Below are positions 1-10,269 of a stretch of DNA of 64,000 nt, in pieces (the first letter of the stretch is position 1; each line of letters opens with the position of its first letter). Made by a program: the position numbers and the translations under genes. Below the pieces are notes generated by a model. The model saw only the letters and a program-made list of their open reading frames with translations, ran no database searches and was not told where the DNA came from. The stretch is from Actinomycetota bacterium (lineage in GTDB: Bacteria; Actinomycetota; Acidimicrobiia; Acidimicrobiales; Microtrichaceae), in the NCBI GenBank assembly GCA_016703525.1, contig JADJBW010000014.1:1-64000 (forward strand), read 5' to 3'.

Positions 1-904
1 ACGGTATCGGCGACCTGGTCGACGATCGACGGACTTTCGGCGTCAAACCAAACGATGCGGGGATCGCGGGCGAACCAGCGCATCTGGCGCACCGCGAACC
101 GGCGAGTGCGCTGGACGGTCGCGTCGACGGCCTCGGCCAGCGACGATCGTCCGGCGAGATGCTCTGCCAGCTCGCGATAGCCGATGGCCTGTGCCGCCGT
201 ACGCGACCACGGTCCGCGCTCGGTCAGCCCGGCCACTTCGTCGAGCCACCCGGCGTCGAGCATGGCCGTGACCCTCATGCGGATTCGGGTGGCGAGCGCG
301 CCGCGATCGACGCGCAGCCCGACGAGTCGGTGCGGCGTCGACGCGTACACGTCGAGTCCTGGACCGAAGGAGGAGAACGGCTGACCCGTCGACTCGCAGA
401 CCTCGAGCGCCCGGAGGAGCCGGCGTCGATTCGAGGGGTCGATTCGGCGCAGCGCAGCCGGATCCAGTCGCCCGAGACGCGCAACGAGCTCGTCGGTGTC
501 GAGCGCGTCGAGGCGCAGGCGGACCTCCGGCGCCTCCGGAGGAATCGAGAGGTCATCGACCACGGCGCGGTGGTACAAGCCGGTCCCGCCGACGAAGAGC
601 GGCCGGTGATCGCGAGCCACGATCTCGGCGACCGCTGCCCGGCTCCGCTCCTGGAACCACGCCACGGAGCACTCCTCGTTCGGGTCGAGCAGATCGAGCA
701 AGTGATGCGCGACAGCAGCGCGCTCGGAAGGCGTCGGCTTGGCGGTCCCGATGTCGAAGCCGCGGTACACCTGCATCGAGTCGACCGACACCACCTCGAC
801 GCCGCCGAGACGGCTCGCCAGCCCCAGCGCCAGGGCCGACTTACCGACGCGGTCGGTCCGACGATCGCCAACCCGCCGCTCGCGGCAGGAGGCGGCGCGC
901 TCAT
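1..904 (-). CDS. miaA: tRNA dimethylallyltransferase MiaA (3' end cut by window edge; frameshifted)
   Basis: MiaA transfers a dimethylallyl group to the N6 of A37 in tRNAs reading UNN codons, the step before MiaB. The N-terminus reads as a P-loop NTPase (LAIVGPTAS then KSALALGLASRLGG), followed by the family motifs VDSMQVYRG, FVGGTGLY and a basic C-terminal half (RRFAVRQMRWF). About 301 codons are present, close to the usual 300-310, so only a few C-terminal residues lie beyond base 1. The ATG at 904 shares a 4-nt ATGA with the miaB stop, indicating translational coupling. One base is missing in the P-loop near 844-849 (TCGGTAAG where TCGGGTAAG would restore Gly-Lys-Ser), so the frame breaks after about 20 codons. 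Every family motif continues in the shifted frame, which suggests a consensus error rather than a pseudogene. Confidence 0.9.
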
Positions 905-2373
905 GAGGCCGCGGCGACGGACAACCGTGTGCGATGGATCGGCACGTGCACCACCTCGCGGAACTCGGCCCGCAGGTGCGTCATGGTGGCACCGGTGATC
1001 TCGACCGTCGCATAGGAGCCGGGACGGAGCCGGTCAGCGGCGAAGTGCACGAGCTTGTTCTGCCGCGTCCGGCCCGAGATCATCGACGGGTCGCGCTTGG
1101 ACGGACCCTCGACGAGCACCTCCTCGATCCGGCCGATGCGCGCCTCGTTGCGGTGGATCGAGGACCGCTCGATGACGGCGCGCAGTCGGGTCATCCGTTC
1201 GACCGCGACCGCGTGGTCGACGAAGCGGTCCGTGTGTTCCGCCGCCTCGGTGCCCGATCGGGGCGAGTAGATGAAGGTGTAGGCGGCGTCGTAGCCAGCG
1301 GCGGCGGACACCTCGAGCGTCGCCTCGAAGTCGTCGTCGGTCTCGCCGGGGAACCCGACGATGATGTCGGTCGACACCGCCAAGTCGTCGACGGAGGCCC
1401 GCGCCGCGACGAGTCGTTCGAGGTACCGGTCGGCGGTGTATCCGCGGTGCATCGCCGCGAGCACGCGGTCGCTGCCCGACTGCAGGGGCAGATGCAGGTG
1501 CTCGCACACCGCTGGGTGCCGACCCATCACCTCGATCGTCTCGGGGTGGAGGTCCTTGGGATGCGGACTCGTGTAGCGGACACGTCGGATGCCGTCGACG
1601 GAGCCGACCGCATCGAGCAGATCCGCGAAGAGCGGGCGCGCACGCCGCGGGCCAGCGAGCCAGGCGCTCCCCACTCGATGGCGAAGGTCGTCGTCGACGA
1701 GCCCGGAGCCGTCGATGACGCTGCGCGCGCCGAGCGCGAGGTCGCGCCCGTAGGAGTTGACGTTCTGGCCGAGCAACGTCACCTCCGTGACGCCCTGCGA
1801 TGCGAGCCCCTCCACTTCGGCGACGACGTCACCGAAGGACCGCGACCGCTCAGGCCCGCGCACGGACGGAACGATGCAGAACGCGCACGAGTTGTCGCAT
1901 CCCACCTGAATGGTGATCCACGACTGGTAGCCGACCTCGCGCCGCACCGGCAGGGCCGAGGCGAAGAGGTCGTCGTTCGCGTCGGAGGCTTCGACGATCT
2001 CGGTCACGGGGCCGGACGCTCGTGACTGCGCGAGCAACGCGGTCGCACGCCCGACGTTGTGCGTGCCGAACACCACGTCGACGTGCGGAGCCCGCTGACG
2101 CACGAGATCGGCGTCCTTCTGCGCGAGGCACCCGCCGACCACGATCTCGACACCCGGCCGCTCGGCCTTCAGCGACTTGAGGTGCCCCAGGGTCCCGTAG
2201 AGCTTGTTGTCGGCGTTCTCCCGGATGCAGCACGTGTTGAGCACGATCACGTCGGCCGACTCGAGGTCGTCGGTGGCCTCCATGCCGTCGGCCTCGAACA
2301 TGGCGGCGATCCGCTCGGAATCGTGCTCGTTCATCTGGCAGCCGTAGGTGCGCACCGCGAAACGCTTGGTCAC
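901..2373 (-). CDS. miaB: tRNA-2-methylthio-N6-dimethylallyladenosine synthase MiaB
   Basis: Radical-SAM methylthiotransferase of about 490 residues that converts i6A37 to ms2i6A37 in tRNA. The N-terminal UPF0004 domain shows its three cluster cysteines in GCQMN, NTCCIRE and GGCLAQ. The radical-SAM CxxxCxxC is GCDNSCAFCIVPSVRGPERS, and a C-terminal TRAM domain ends the protein. About 35 residues are inserted in the middle of the radical-SAM domain (around ALGARSVIDGSGLVDDD) compared with E. coli MiaB. I chose the GTG at 2373 because homology begins there (TKRFAVRTYGCQMN). The frame stays open upstream but that part overlaps the divergent cupin gene. The stop overlaps the miaA start by 4 nt. 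RimO, the paralogous ribosomal-protein methylthiotransferase, lies at 15.1-16.5 kb. Confidence 0.95.
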   Translation of the reverse strand: MTKRFAVRTYGCQMNEHDSERIAAMFEADGMEATDDLESADVIVLNTCCIRENADNKLYGTLGHLKSLKAERPGVEIVVGGCLAQKDADLVRQRAPHVDVVFGTHNVGRATALLAQSRASGPVTEIVEASDANDDLFASALPVRREVGYQSWITIQVGCDNSCAFCIVPSVRGPERSRSFGDVVAEVEGLASQGVTEVTLLGQNVNSYGRDLALGARSVIDGSGLVDDDLRHRVGSAWLAGPRRARPLFADLLDAVGSVDGIRRVRYTSPHPKDLHPETIEVMGRHPAVCEHLHLPLQSGSDRVLAAMHRGYTADRYLERLVAARASVDDLAVSTDIIVGFPGETDDDFEATLEVSAAAGYDAAYTFIYSPRSGTEAAEHTDRFVDHAVAVERMTRLRAVIERSSIHRNEARIGRIEEVLVEGPSKRDPSMISGRTRQNKLVHFAADRLRPGSYATVEITGATMTHLRAEFREVVHVPIHRTRLSVAAAS

Positions 2374-2440
2374 GAGCCCATCGTATGAGAAGTCCCCGGT
2401 CACGCCCGCCAGGCGCCAACGGCCGCCGTAAGGTCGTCCC

Positions 2441-2800
2441 ATGACCGTGCCCGCATCGTTCGCGCTCGTCGTTGACGAGCACCTCCCGCTCCCCGCCGAG
2501 GATCCCCCCTCCGGAACGGTGATCGCCGGCGATCCGCGCACCTTCGTCCGCATCCTCGACGAGACGTCGGACGGGACGGTCTGCCGGGGCATCTGGCGGA
2601 TGACTCCCGGGGTGTGTGCGGATGGGAAGCAGACGAGTTGTTCGTCGTGCTCGCCGGGCGCCACCGTGGATATTGCCGGAGGGGATCGCCTCGAACTCAC
2701 GCCCGGGTCGGTGGGCGTGTTCGCGGAGGGCACCGAGACGGTGTGGACCGTCCACGAGACCCTGACCAAGGTGTTCCAGATCACCTCACCGGAGGGGTGA
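2441..2800 (+). CDS. Small cupin-domain protein (EutQ/DUF861-like)
   Basis: A single-domain cupin of about 120 residues, divergent from miaB. The cupin core is recognisable: GIWRMTPGV, DELFVVLAGRATVDI, then GDRLELTPGSVGVFAEGTET and a tail (TVHETLTKVFQI) typical of the DUF861 group. The substrate cannot be told from sequence. Between 2617 and 2664 the frame carries two compensating lesions. One base appears lost in GATGGGAAG (GATTGGGAAG restores WEADELFVV), and a GC dinucleotide is lost in GGGCGCCACC (GGGCGCGCCACC restores AGRATV). The naive translation therefore reads a cysteine-rich nonsense stretch of about 15 residues in the middle of an otherwise intact cupin. Its 3' end converges on recA. 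Confidence 0.75.
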   Translation: MTVPASFALVVDEHLPLPAEDPPSGTVIAGDPRTFVRILDETSDGTVCRGIWRMTPGVCADGKQTSCSSCSPGATVDIAGGDRLELTPGSVGVFAEGTETVWTVHETLTKVFQITSPEG

Positions 2801-2826
2801 TCCGGAACACCCGACCGGTGTCCGGT

Positions 2827-3875
<1,049 letters not shown>

Positions 3876-4052
3876 CGTTGTTGTCCCTTCATCGGATCAC
3901 CGTTTCACCGGTTGGTGGGCTGCCGTGTGGGGCAGCAAGTTGCTCCTCGGGAAGGTATCGATGACCACCGACAACGAAGACCGAGCTGCCCCGATCGCTG
4001 CCGTTGTCGAGTCGTCGAGCGAACCTTCGGTCGAACAACAGCAGTGTAGTTG

Positions 4053-4066
4053 CGAACCCCTGTTCG
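4053..4066. promoter_or_regulatory. LexA-binding SOS box upstream of recA
   Basis: CGAACCCCTGTTCG is a perfect match to the actinobacterial SOS box CGAAC-N4-GTTCG. It lies between the cinA stop (4093) and the recA start (3875), 178 bp before the recA ATG, so it should control recA. The motif assignment rests on established knowledge of LexA sites in Mycobacterium and other actinobacteria. Confidence 0.8.
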
Positions 4067-4092
4067 ATCAAGCACCCTTCGACGGTCGACCG

Positions 4093-5374
4093 TCAGACGT
4101 CGAGCTTGGTGCGCACGAAGTTGAGCAGCGTGATGCAGGCGAACTCGCGCACCTGCTGGCGGCGCCCGGGCAGACGGAGCTCGAACGACGACACATCGCC
4201 ACCTACGTCGACCGCCATGCACACGGTGCCGACCGGGCGACCCTCGGCCTCGTCGGGCCCGGCCACACCCGTGACCGCGGCCCCCACGTCGGCACCCATG
4301 ATCCGCCGGACCCCGCTCGCCATGGCCTCGGCGCACTCAGCGGTGACCACCGGCCCGGGTGGCACCCCGAGCAGGTCGAACTTCGTCTGCGACGCATAGC
4401 TCACGACGCCGCCACGGAACGAGCGCGACGCGCCCGGCACCGCCACAAGCCGCGACGCGATCAACCCACCCGTCACCGACTCGGCGACCGCGAACGTCAA
4501 GCCGCTGCGTTCCAGCAGCGCCAGCACGACGTGCTCCATCGACTCGTCGTCGATCCCGAACACCAACTCCCCGAGCAGGCGGCGCAGCCGCGACTCCTCG
4601 TCATCGAGCATCGCGAGCGCGCCGTCGTCGGAGTCGGCCTTTGCCGTCACGCGGACCTTGATGCCCTCGATGCCCGACGCGAGGAATGCGATCGTCGGGT
4701 TGCCGACGGCATCGAGCGCGGTGATCCGGTCGGCCAGCAGTTCGGCCAGGCCCGACTCGGATTGTCCCCACGTGCGCAGCACCCGGCTCCGGATGACCGT
4801 CGCGTTGGCGGACCGAGCGGCGAGGTCGCGCAACACCGTTCCCGCCACCATCTCGCGCATCTCCCACGGCACGCCGGGCACGGCGTAGATGACCTTCTCG
4901 ACGGCGCGGTCGTCGACGGCGTCCGTCGTCCGCGGCGGCGTGCGGCCACCGCACCCGGCACACGATTCCGGGGGCAGTCCCGGGTTGCTCATCAATGAAG
5001 ACGCTGCCGGCCGGACGCCACGCCTGCGTGAGGTTGTTCTCGGGCATGTCGCGGCCGCGGGCCGCGAACATCGAGGCGATGATCTCGGCTCGTCCCTCGT
5101 CGAACTCCAGATCGACACCGGCGACCGCGGCGATGGCCCGACGCGTCAGATCGTCCTGCGTCGGGCCGAGACCGCCACAGCAGATGACTGCGTCGTTGCC
5201 ATCGAGCGCCTCGGAGATCGCCGCAACGATGCGGTCGAGGTTGTCGCCCACCTTGACCTGTCGGTGGCAGTCGATCCCCGCCGACGCGAGCTGCTCGCCG
5301 ATCCACGCCGAGTTCGTATCGATGATCTGGCCGAGCAACAATTCGGTCCCGATCGCAACCACCTCGGCGCGCAT
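4093..5374 (-). CDS. cinA: CinA family protein: COG1058 domain plus nicotinamide-nucleotide amidase domain (frameshifted)
   Basis: About 427 residues with two domains. The N-terminal MoeA/MocF-like competence-damage domain has AEVVAIGTELLLGQIIDTNS and CCGGLGPTQDDLTRRAIA. The C-terminal domain has LTFAVAESVTGGLIASRL and AVTGVAGPDEAEGRPVGTV and is the PncC amidase that hydrolyses NMN to nicotinate mononucleotide. The linker is ends with VIYAVPGVPWEMREM. The frame breaks near 4940-4965, in the GC-rich stretch encoding VCRVRGGRTP; the length fits loss of two bases. The ATG at 5374 lies next to the first conserved residues. cinA next to recA is a common bacterial arrangement, often co-transcribed, but here an SOS box and about 215 bp separate them, so recA probably has its own promoter. 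Confidence 0.9.
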
Positions 5375-5488
5375 CCCGGAAGGCTATCGGGCCGCCGGAG
5401 GCCGGCGCGGATGGTCGCAATCCCGAAACATTCCCGTTACACAACGTGGCTACGGTCCCGAGGAAACACCCCGGAAGATGGAGCGAAC

Positions 5489-7661
5489 ATGAGCGGCAAC
5501 GAGACCCGACGTCGAGCGATCAAGGCGGTCGCGAGCTACAGGATCCCCGATGAGGATGTCACCGAGCCGCTGGCACAGCTGTTCGGCAAGAACGTGTTCA
5601 CGAAGTCGGTGATGAAGGCGCGCCTGCCCAAGGCCGTCTTCTCGTCGCTGGTCGGCACGATCGAACGCGGCGAGCCCCTCGACGCCACCGCAGCCGACAT
5701 CGTCGCGTCGGCCATGAAGGACTGGGCGATCGAGAACGGTGCATCGCACTACGCCCACGTCTTCTACCCCCTCACCGGACTCACCGCCGAGAAGCACGAC
5801 AGCTTCCTGGAACCCGACGGTTCCGGCGCGTCGATGGCCGAGTTCGCCGGCAAGACCCTGCTCCAGGGCGAGCCCGATGCGTCTTCGTTTCCCCAATGGC
5901 GGCCTGCGCGGCACCTTCGAGGCCCGCGGCTACACCGGGTGGGACGTCACCAGCCCCGCGTACATCCTCGAGAACCCGAACGGCAACACGCTGTGCATCC
6001 CCACCGTGTTCATCTCGTGGACCGGCGAGGCGCTCGACAAGAAGACGCCGATCCTGCGCAGCCAGCAGGCCATGAACGCGCAGGCCCAGCGCCTGCTGAA
6101 GCTGTTCGGACACACCGACGTCGACACCGTCGTGTCGTACGCCGGAGCCGAGCAGGAGTACTTCCTGATCGACCGCAACTTCTACTTCGCCCGCCCCGAC
6201 CTGATGAGCACCGGCCGCACCCTGTTCGGCGCGCCATCGCCGAAGGGCCAGGAGTTCGACGACCACTACTTCGGCGCCATCCCCGAGCGAGTGCTGGCGT
6301 TCATGATCGATGCCGACCGCGAGCTCTTCAAGCAGGGCATCCCGGCCAAGACCCGCCACAACGAGGTCGCCCCGGGCCAGTTCGAGATCGCCCCGGTGTT
6401 CGAGAAGGCCAACCTGGCCACCGACCACCAGCAGCTCCTCATGGTCACGCTGCGCCGGGTGGCCGAGAAGCACGGGATGGAGTGTCTGCTGCACGAGAAG
6501 CCCTTCGCCGGCATCAACGGCTCGGGCAAGCACGTGAACTTCTCGATCGGCAACGGCACCCAGGGCAACCTGTTGAACCCCGGCGACACGCCGCACGAGA
6601 ACGCGCAGTTCCTGGTGTTCTGCGCCGCCATCATCCGTGGCGTGCACCGCTACGGCGGCATCCTCCGGGCCGTCGTCGCGTCGTCTCGCAACGATCACCG
6701 TCTCGGCGCCAACGAGGCGCCGCCGGCGATCATCTCGATCTTCCTCGGCGAGCAGTTGATGGACGTGTTCGATCAGATCGCGAAGGGCGGCGCGACGGCG
6801 TCGAAGGAGAGCGGCACGCTCACGATCGGCGTCGACACCCTGCCCGACCTCAAGGCCGACCCGGGCGACCGCAACCGCACCAGCCCGTTCGCGTTCACCG
6901 GCAACCGGTTCGAGTTCCGCGCGCCGGGCTCGTCGCAGTCGATCTCCGGGCCGATGGTCGCGATCAACACGATCATCGCCGAGTCGCTGGACTTCATCGC
7001 CACCGAGCTGGAGGCCGCAACCGACGCTGGCACCGACCTGAACGTGGCGATCCAGAAGGTGCTCGAAGCCATCATCTCCGAGCACGGCTCCGTGGTGTTC
7101 AACGGCGACGGGTACTCCGACGACTGGCAGGTCGAGGCCGAGGCCCGCGGGCTGCTCAACCTGCGCACCACCGTCGACGCGCTCCCGCAGCTCGACACGC
7201 CGGAGGCGAAGGCGCTCTTCTCCAAGTACGGCGTGTTGAGCGAGCGTGAGTTGGCGAGCCGCTACGAGGTCTACCTCGAGCAGTACGCGCTCAGCGTCAC
7301 CGTCGAGGCCCGTCAGACGCTCGAGATCGCACAGACCGTCATCCTGCCCGCCGCGCTTCGGTACCAGCAGGAGCTCGCCGTCGGCGCAGCTGCCCTCGCC
7401 CAGCTCAGCCTCCCGACGAACAACACGGTGCTCGAATCCGTGACGTCGGAGATCGGTGCATTGACCGCAGCGATCGACGTACTCGGCGCAGCACTGTCGG
7501 GCCACGGTGGCGACTCGACGATCGACGAGGCCCGCTACGGCGTCGAGACGCTCATCCCCGCCATGACTGCCGTGCGCACCGCGGCCGATGCCCTGGAGCG
7601 TCTCGTTGCCGACGACCTGTGGCCGCTGCCGACCTACCAGGAGATGCTCTTCATCCTGTAG
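5489..7661 (+). CDS. glnN: Glutamine synthetase type III (GlnN family; +1 frameshift)
   Basis: Large dodecameric-class glutamine synthetase (GSIII) that condenses glutamate and ammonium using ATP. About 723 residues, the size of this class and much longer than GSI (about 470). The N-terminal GSIII domain (VFTKSVMKARLPKAVFSSL) is followed by the catalytic region: GAEQEYFLIDR, HNEVAPGQFEIAPVFE, NGSGKHVNFSIG, HRLGANEAPPAIIS and GNRFEFRAPGSSQS. A C-terminal helical part ends at LPTYQEMLFIL. The start is the ATG at 5489, preceded by GGAAGATGGAGC. One extra T in the run at 5888-5890 shifts the frame at EPDASSFP, and restoring TTCCCC gives PNGGLRGTFEARGYTGWDVTSP. A strong hairpin about 100 bp downstream probably ends transcription. 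No GlnK or adenylyltransferase gene lies nearby. Confidence 0.93.
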
Positions 7662-7761
7662 GACGCTCGGCGTTCGCGCCGTCGAGGCAACCGCGCTTCA
7701 CCTTCGACGCGGCCCCACCCTCCTGGAGCCGCTCGAACCGGGATGGGTTGCCCAACCGGTT

Positions 7762-7799
7762 GACGTGCCCCCGGCTGCTGTACCGGCCGGGGGCACGTC
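7762..7799 (+). terminator. Stem-loop terminator candidate after glutamine synthetase
   Basis: A perfect 14-bp stem, GACGTGCCCCCGGC pairing with GCCGGGGGCACGTC, around a 10-nt loop, about 100 bp after the glnN stop. No T-run follows, as is common for terminators of high-GC actinobacteria. It separates glnN from the ahpC promoter. Confidence 0.6.
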
Positions 7800-7869
7800 C
7801 GCGCCCGGAGCACCGCCGCAGGCACGCCGATCCCGGAGTGCCGCCGACGATCGAAGGCCGATCGGAGGC

Positions 7870-7888
7870 ATCAATCGAGATCATTGAT
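7870..7888. promoter_or_regulatory. Candidate OxyR (LysR-type) operator upstream of ahpC
   Basis: ATCAAT-N7-ATTGAT is a perfect 6-bp inverted repeat with a 7-nt spacer, ending 9 bp upstream of the proposed ahpC -35 box. The N7 spacing is that of OxyR half-sites, and an oxyR gene with both redox cysteines lies two genes downstream. The link is inferred from position and symmetry. Confidence 0.5.
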
Positions 7889-7897
7889 TCGTTCGAC

Positions 7898-7926
7898 TTC
7901 ACCAATCGCTCTGGGGTTCGTAGGAT
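7898..7926 (+). promoter_or_regulatory. Candidate sigma-A-type promoter of ahpC
   Basis: TTCACC (4 of 6 matches to TTGACA) and TAGGAT (4 of 6 to TATAAT) are separated by exactly 17 bp. The -10 ends 41 bp before the ahpC ATG. It sits directly downstream of the palindrome at 7870-7888, the layout expected for OxyR activation. Confidence 0.4.
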
Positions 7927-7967
7927 GGCGTTGTCCCCGACAACCCCTACCAACGAGGAACTACCCC

Positions 7968-8531
7968 ATGGCACTGATCAACACCGAAATCCTCCCCTTC
8001 GAGGCCACCGCGTTCCACAACGGCGAGTTCGTCCAGGTTTCCGACCAGAACCTGCGGGGCACGTGGTCGGTGGTGTTCTTCTACCCGGCCGACTTCACGT
8101 TCGTGTGCCCCACCGAGCTCGGCGACCTCGCCGACAACTACGAGGCGTTCCAGGCGCTCGGCGTGGAGATCTACGGCGTGTCGACCGACACGCACTTCAC
8201 CCACAAGGCCTGGCACGACGCGTCCGAGACGATCGGCAAGGTGACCTACCCGATGATCGGCGATCCCAACGGCACGATCACCACCAACTTCGACGTGATG
8301 CGCCCCGGAGTCGGCCTCGCCGACCGCGGCACGTTCCTGATCGACCCCGACGGCATCATCCAGTTCATGGAGATCACCGCCGAGGGCATCGGCCGCAATG
8401 CCGCCGAGCTGCTGCGCAAGGTGAAGGCCGCGCAGTACGTCCGCACGCACCCGGGCGAGGTCTGCCCGGCGAAGTGGGAAGAGGGCGACGAGACCCTCGC
8501 GCCCTCGCTCGACCTCGTCGGCAAGATCTGA
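7968..8531 (+). CDS. ahpC: Alkyl hydroperoxide reductase peroxiredoxin subunit AhpC
   Basis: Typical 2-Cys peroxiredoxin of 187 aa, the standard AhpC length. It reduces H2O2, organic peroxides and peroxynitrite. The peroxidatic cysteine is in DFTFVCPTELGDL (about residue 47), and the resolving cysteine is in the C-terminal GEVCPAKWEEG (about residue 166). The ATG at 7968 is preceded by the Shine-Dalgarno GAGGA. An upstream in-frame ATG at 7884 adds non-homologous residues and was rejected. A strong stem-loop separates it from ahpF, so ahpF may be expressed at a lower level through partial read-through. The neighbours ahpF and oxyR complete a peroxide-response unit. Confidence 0.97.
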   Translation: MALINTEILPFEATAFHNGEFVQVSDQNLRGTWSVVFFYPADFTFVCPTELGDLADNYEAFQALGVEIYGVSTDTHFTHKAWHDASETIGKVTYPMIGDPNGTITTNFDVMRPGVGLADRGTFLIDPDGIIQFMEITAEGIGRNAAELLRKVKAAQYVRTHPGEVCPAKWEEGDETLAPSLDLVGKI

Positions 8532-8559
8532 CCCACGCGGGAATCCCGCACCTCGTGTG

Positions 8560-8598
8560 AACGGCCGGCCCCCGACACCCCGTCAGGGGCCGGCCGTT
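8560..8598 (+). terminator. Stem-loop between ahpC and ahpF
   Basis: A perfect 13-bp stem (AACGGCCGGCCCC pairing with GGGGCCGGCCGTT) with a 13-nt loop, 28 bp after the ahpC stop and 35 bp before the ahpF start. It has the form of an intrinsic terminator and probably makes ahpC mRNA more abundant than ahpF mRNA, or protects the ahpC 3' end. Confidence 0.65.
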
Positions 8599-8632
8599 TG
8601 CCTCTCCGCGCCCGTACGACAGGAGCCATCCC

Positions 8633-10211
8633 ATGCTCGACACCAACCTCACGTCCCAACTCGAGACGCATCTCCAGAACCTTCGCGTGCCGATCGAGCT
8701 GGTCGCCTCGCTCGACGAAGGGCCCAAGTCGGCCGAGATGGTCGAGCTGCTGGACGAGATCGCGGCGCTGTCCGACAAGATCGTCGTGCGCCGGGACGGG
8801 TCGGCCGACCGCCGCCCGTCGTTCACCGTCGCGCGCCGGGACCGACATCGCCGTGACCTTCGCCGGCATTCCGATGGGCCACGAGTTCACGTCCCTGGTG
8901 CTCGCGCTGCACGTCGGCGGTCACCCCTCCCGCGCCGCCGACGAGCAGATCGAGCAGATCGAGGGGCTCGGCGGCGAGTACCACTTCGAGACCTTCGTGT
9001 CGCTGACCTGCCAGAACTGCCCGGACGTCGTACAGGCGCTCAACGTCATGAGCACCATCAACCCACGCATCCGACACACGATGATCGACGGTGCGCTGTT
9101 CCAGCCCGAGGTCGACGAGCGCAAGGTCATGGCGGTGCCGACGGTGTTCCTCAACGGCGAGCCGTTCGGGCAGGGCCGCATGACCTTGGCCGAGATCGTC
9201 GGGAAGCTCGATGCGGGCGCCGCCGAGCGCGAAGCCGCGCGCATCGACGCCAAGGACCCGTTCGACGTCCTCGTCGTGGGCGGCGGGCCGGCCGGAGCCG
9301 CGGCCGCCATCTACGCCGCACGCAAGGGCATACGCACGGGCGTCGTCGCCGAACGATTCGGCGGGCAGGTGCTCGACACCATGGCGATCGAGAACCTCAT
9401 CTCGGTCCCGCACACCGAGGGACCCAGGCTCGCGACCGCGCTCGAAACGCACGTCGGCACCTACGACGTCGACGTCATGAACGTGCAGCGTGCCGCCAAG
9501 GTGATCCCCGCGGCGGAGCCCGGCGGCCTCGTCACGGTGGAGCTCGACAGCGGCGCCACGCTGCAGTCGCGCACCGTGGTGCTCTCGACCGGCGCCCGCT
9601 GGCGCTCCATGAACGTTCCGGGCGAGTCCGAGTACCGCAACAAGGGCGTCACCTACTGCCCGCACTGCGACGGCCCGCTGTTCAAGGGCAAGCGAGTCGC
9701 CGTGATCGGGGGCGGCAACTCCGGGGCCGAAGCCGCCATCGACCTTGCCGGGGTCGTCGCCCACGTGACGCTGATCGAGTTCGATCCCCAGCTCCGGGCC
9801 GACGACGTGTTGCAGCGCAAGCTGCACAGCCTGGCGAACGTGGACATCATCACGAGCGCGCTCACCACCGAGGTGCTGGGCAACGGCGAGGAAGTTACCG
9901 GCCTGCGCTACACCGACCGTGCGACCGACACGTCCCATGACGTCGCCCTCGACGGCATCTTCGTACAGATCGGCCTCTTGCCGAACACCGAGTGGCTCGA
10001 CGGTGCGGTCGAGTTGTCACCACGGCGGGAGATCGTGATCGACGATCGCGGTGCCACGTCGTTGCCCGGCGTGTTCGCCGCCGGCGACTGCACGACGGTG
10101 CCGTACAAGCAGATCGTGATCGCGATGGGTGCGGGTGCAACTGCGGCGCTCAGCGCCTTCGACCACCTGATCCGCACGCCGGTTCCCGTTCAGGCCCTCG
10201 CGAGCGCCTGA
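8633..10211 (+). CDS. ahpF: Alkyl hydroperoxide reductase flavoprotein subunit AhpF (frameshifted)
   Basis: NAD(P)H-dependent flavoprotein of about 526 aa that reduces AhpC. The N-terminal tandem thioredoxin-fold domain carries the transfer dithiol in SLTCQNCPDVV. The thioredoxin-reductase part has the FAD site VLVVGGGPAGAAAAIYAAR, the active-site disulfide TYCPHCDGPLF, a second Rossmann motif VAVIGGGNSGAEAA, and a C-terminal FAD motif PGVFAAGDCTT. The ATG at 8633 has AGGAG 8 nt upstream. The frame breaks near 8831-8840: restoring one GC dinucleotide in GCGCGCCGGG gives ARAGTDIAVTFAGIPMGHEF and a full-length protein. This is the same kind of GC-dinucleotide loss seen in the cupin and rimO. 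Confidence 0.95.
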
Positions 10212-10269
10212 ACGCAGGGACCGTGGGCAAGGACGTGCACGCCGCTGTGGCCGACCGAAGGTCGGCGCC

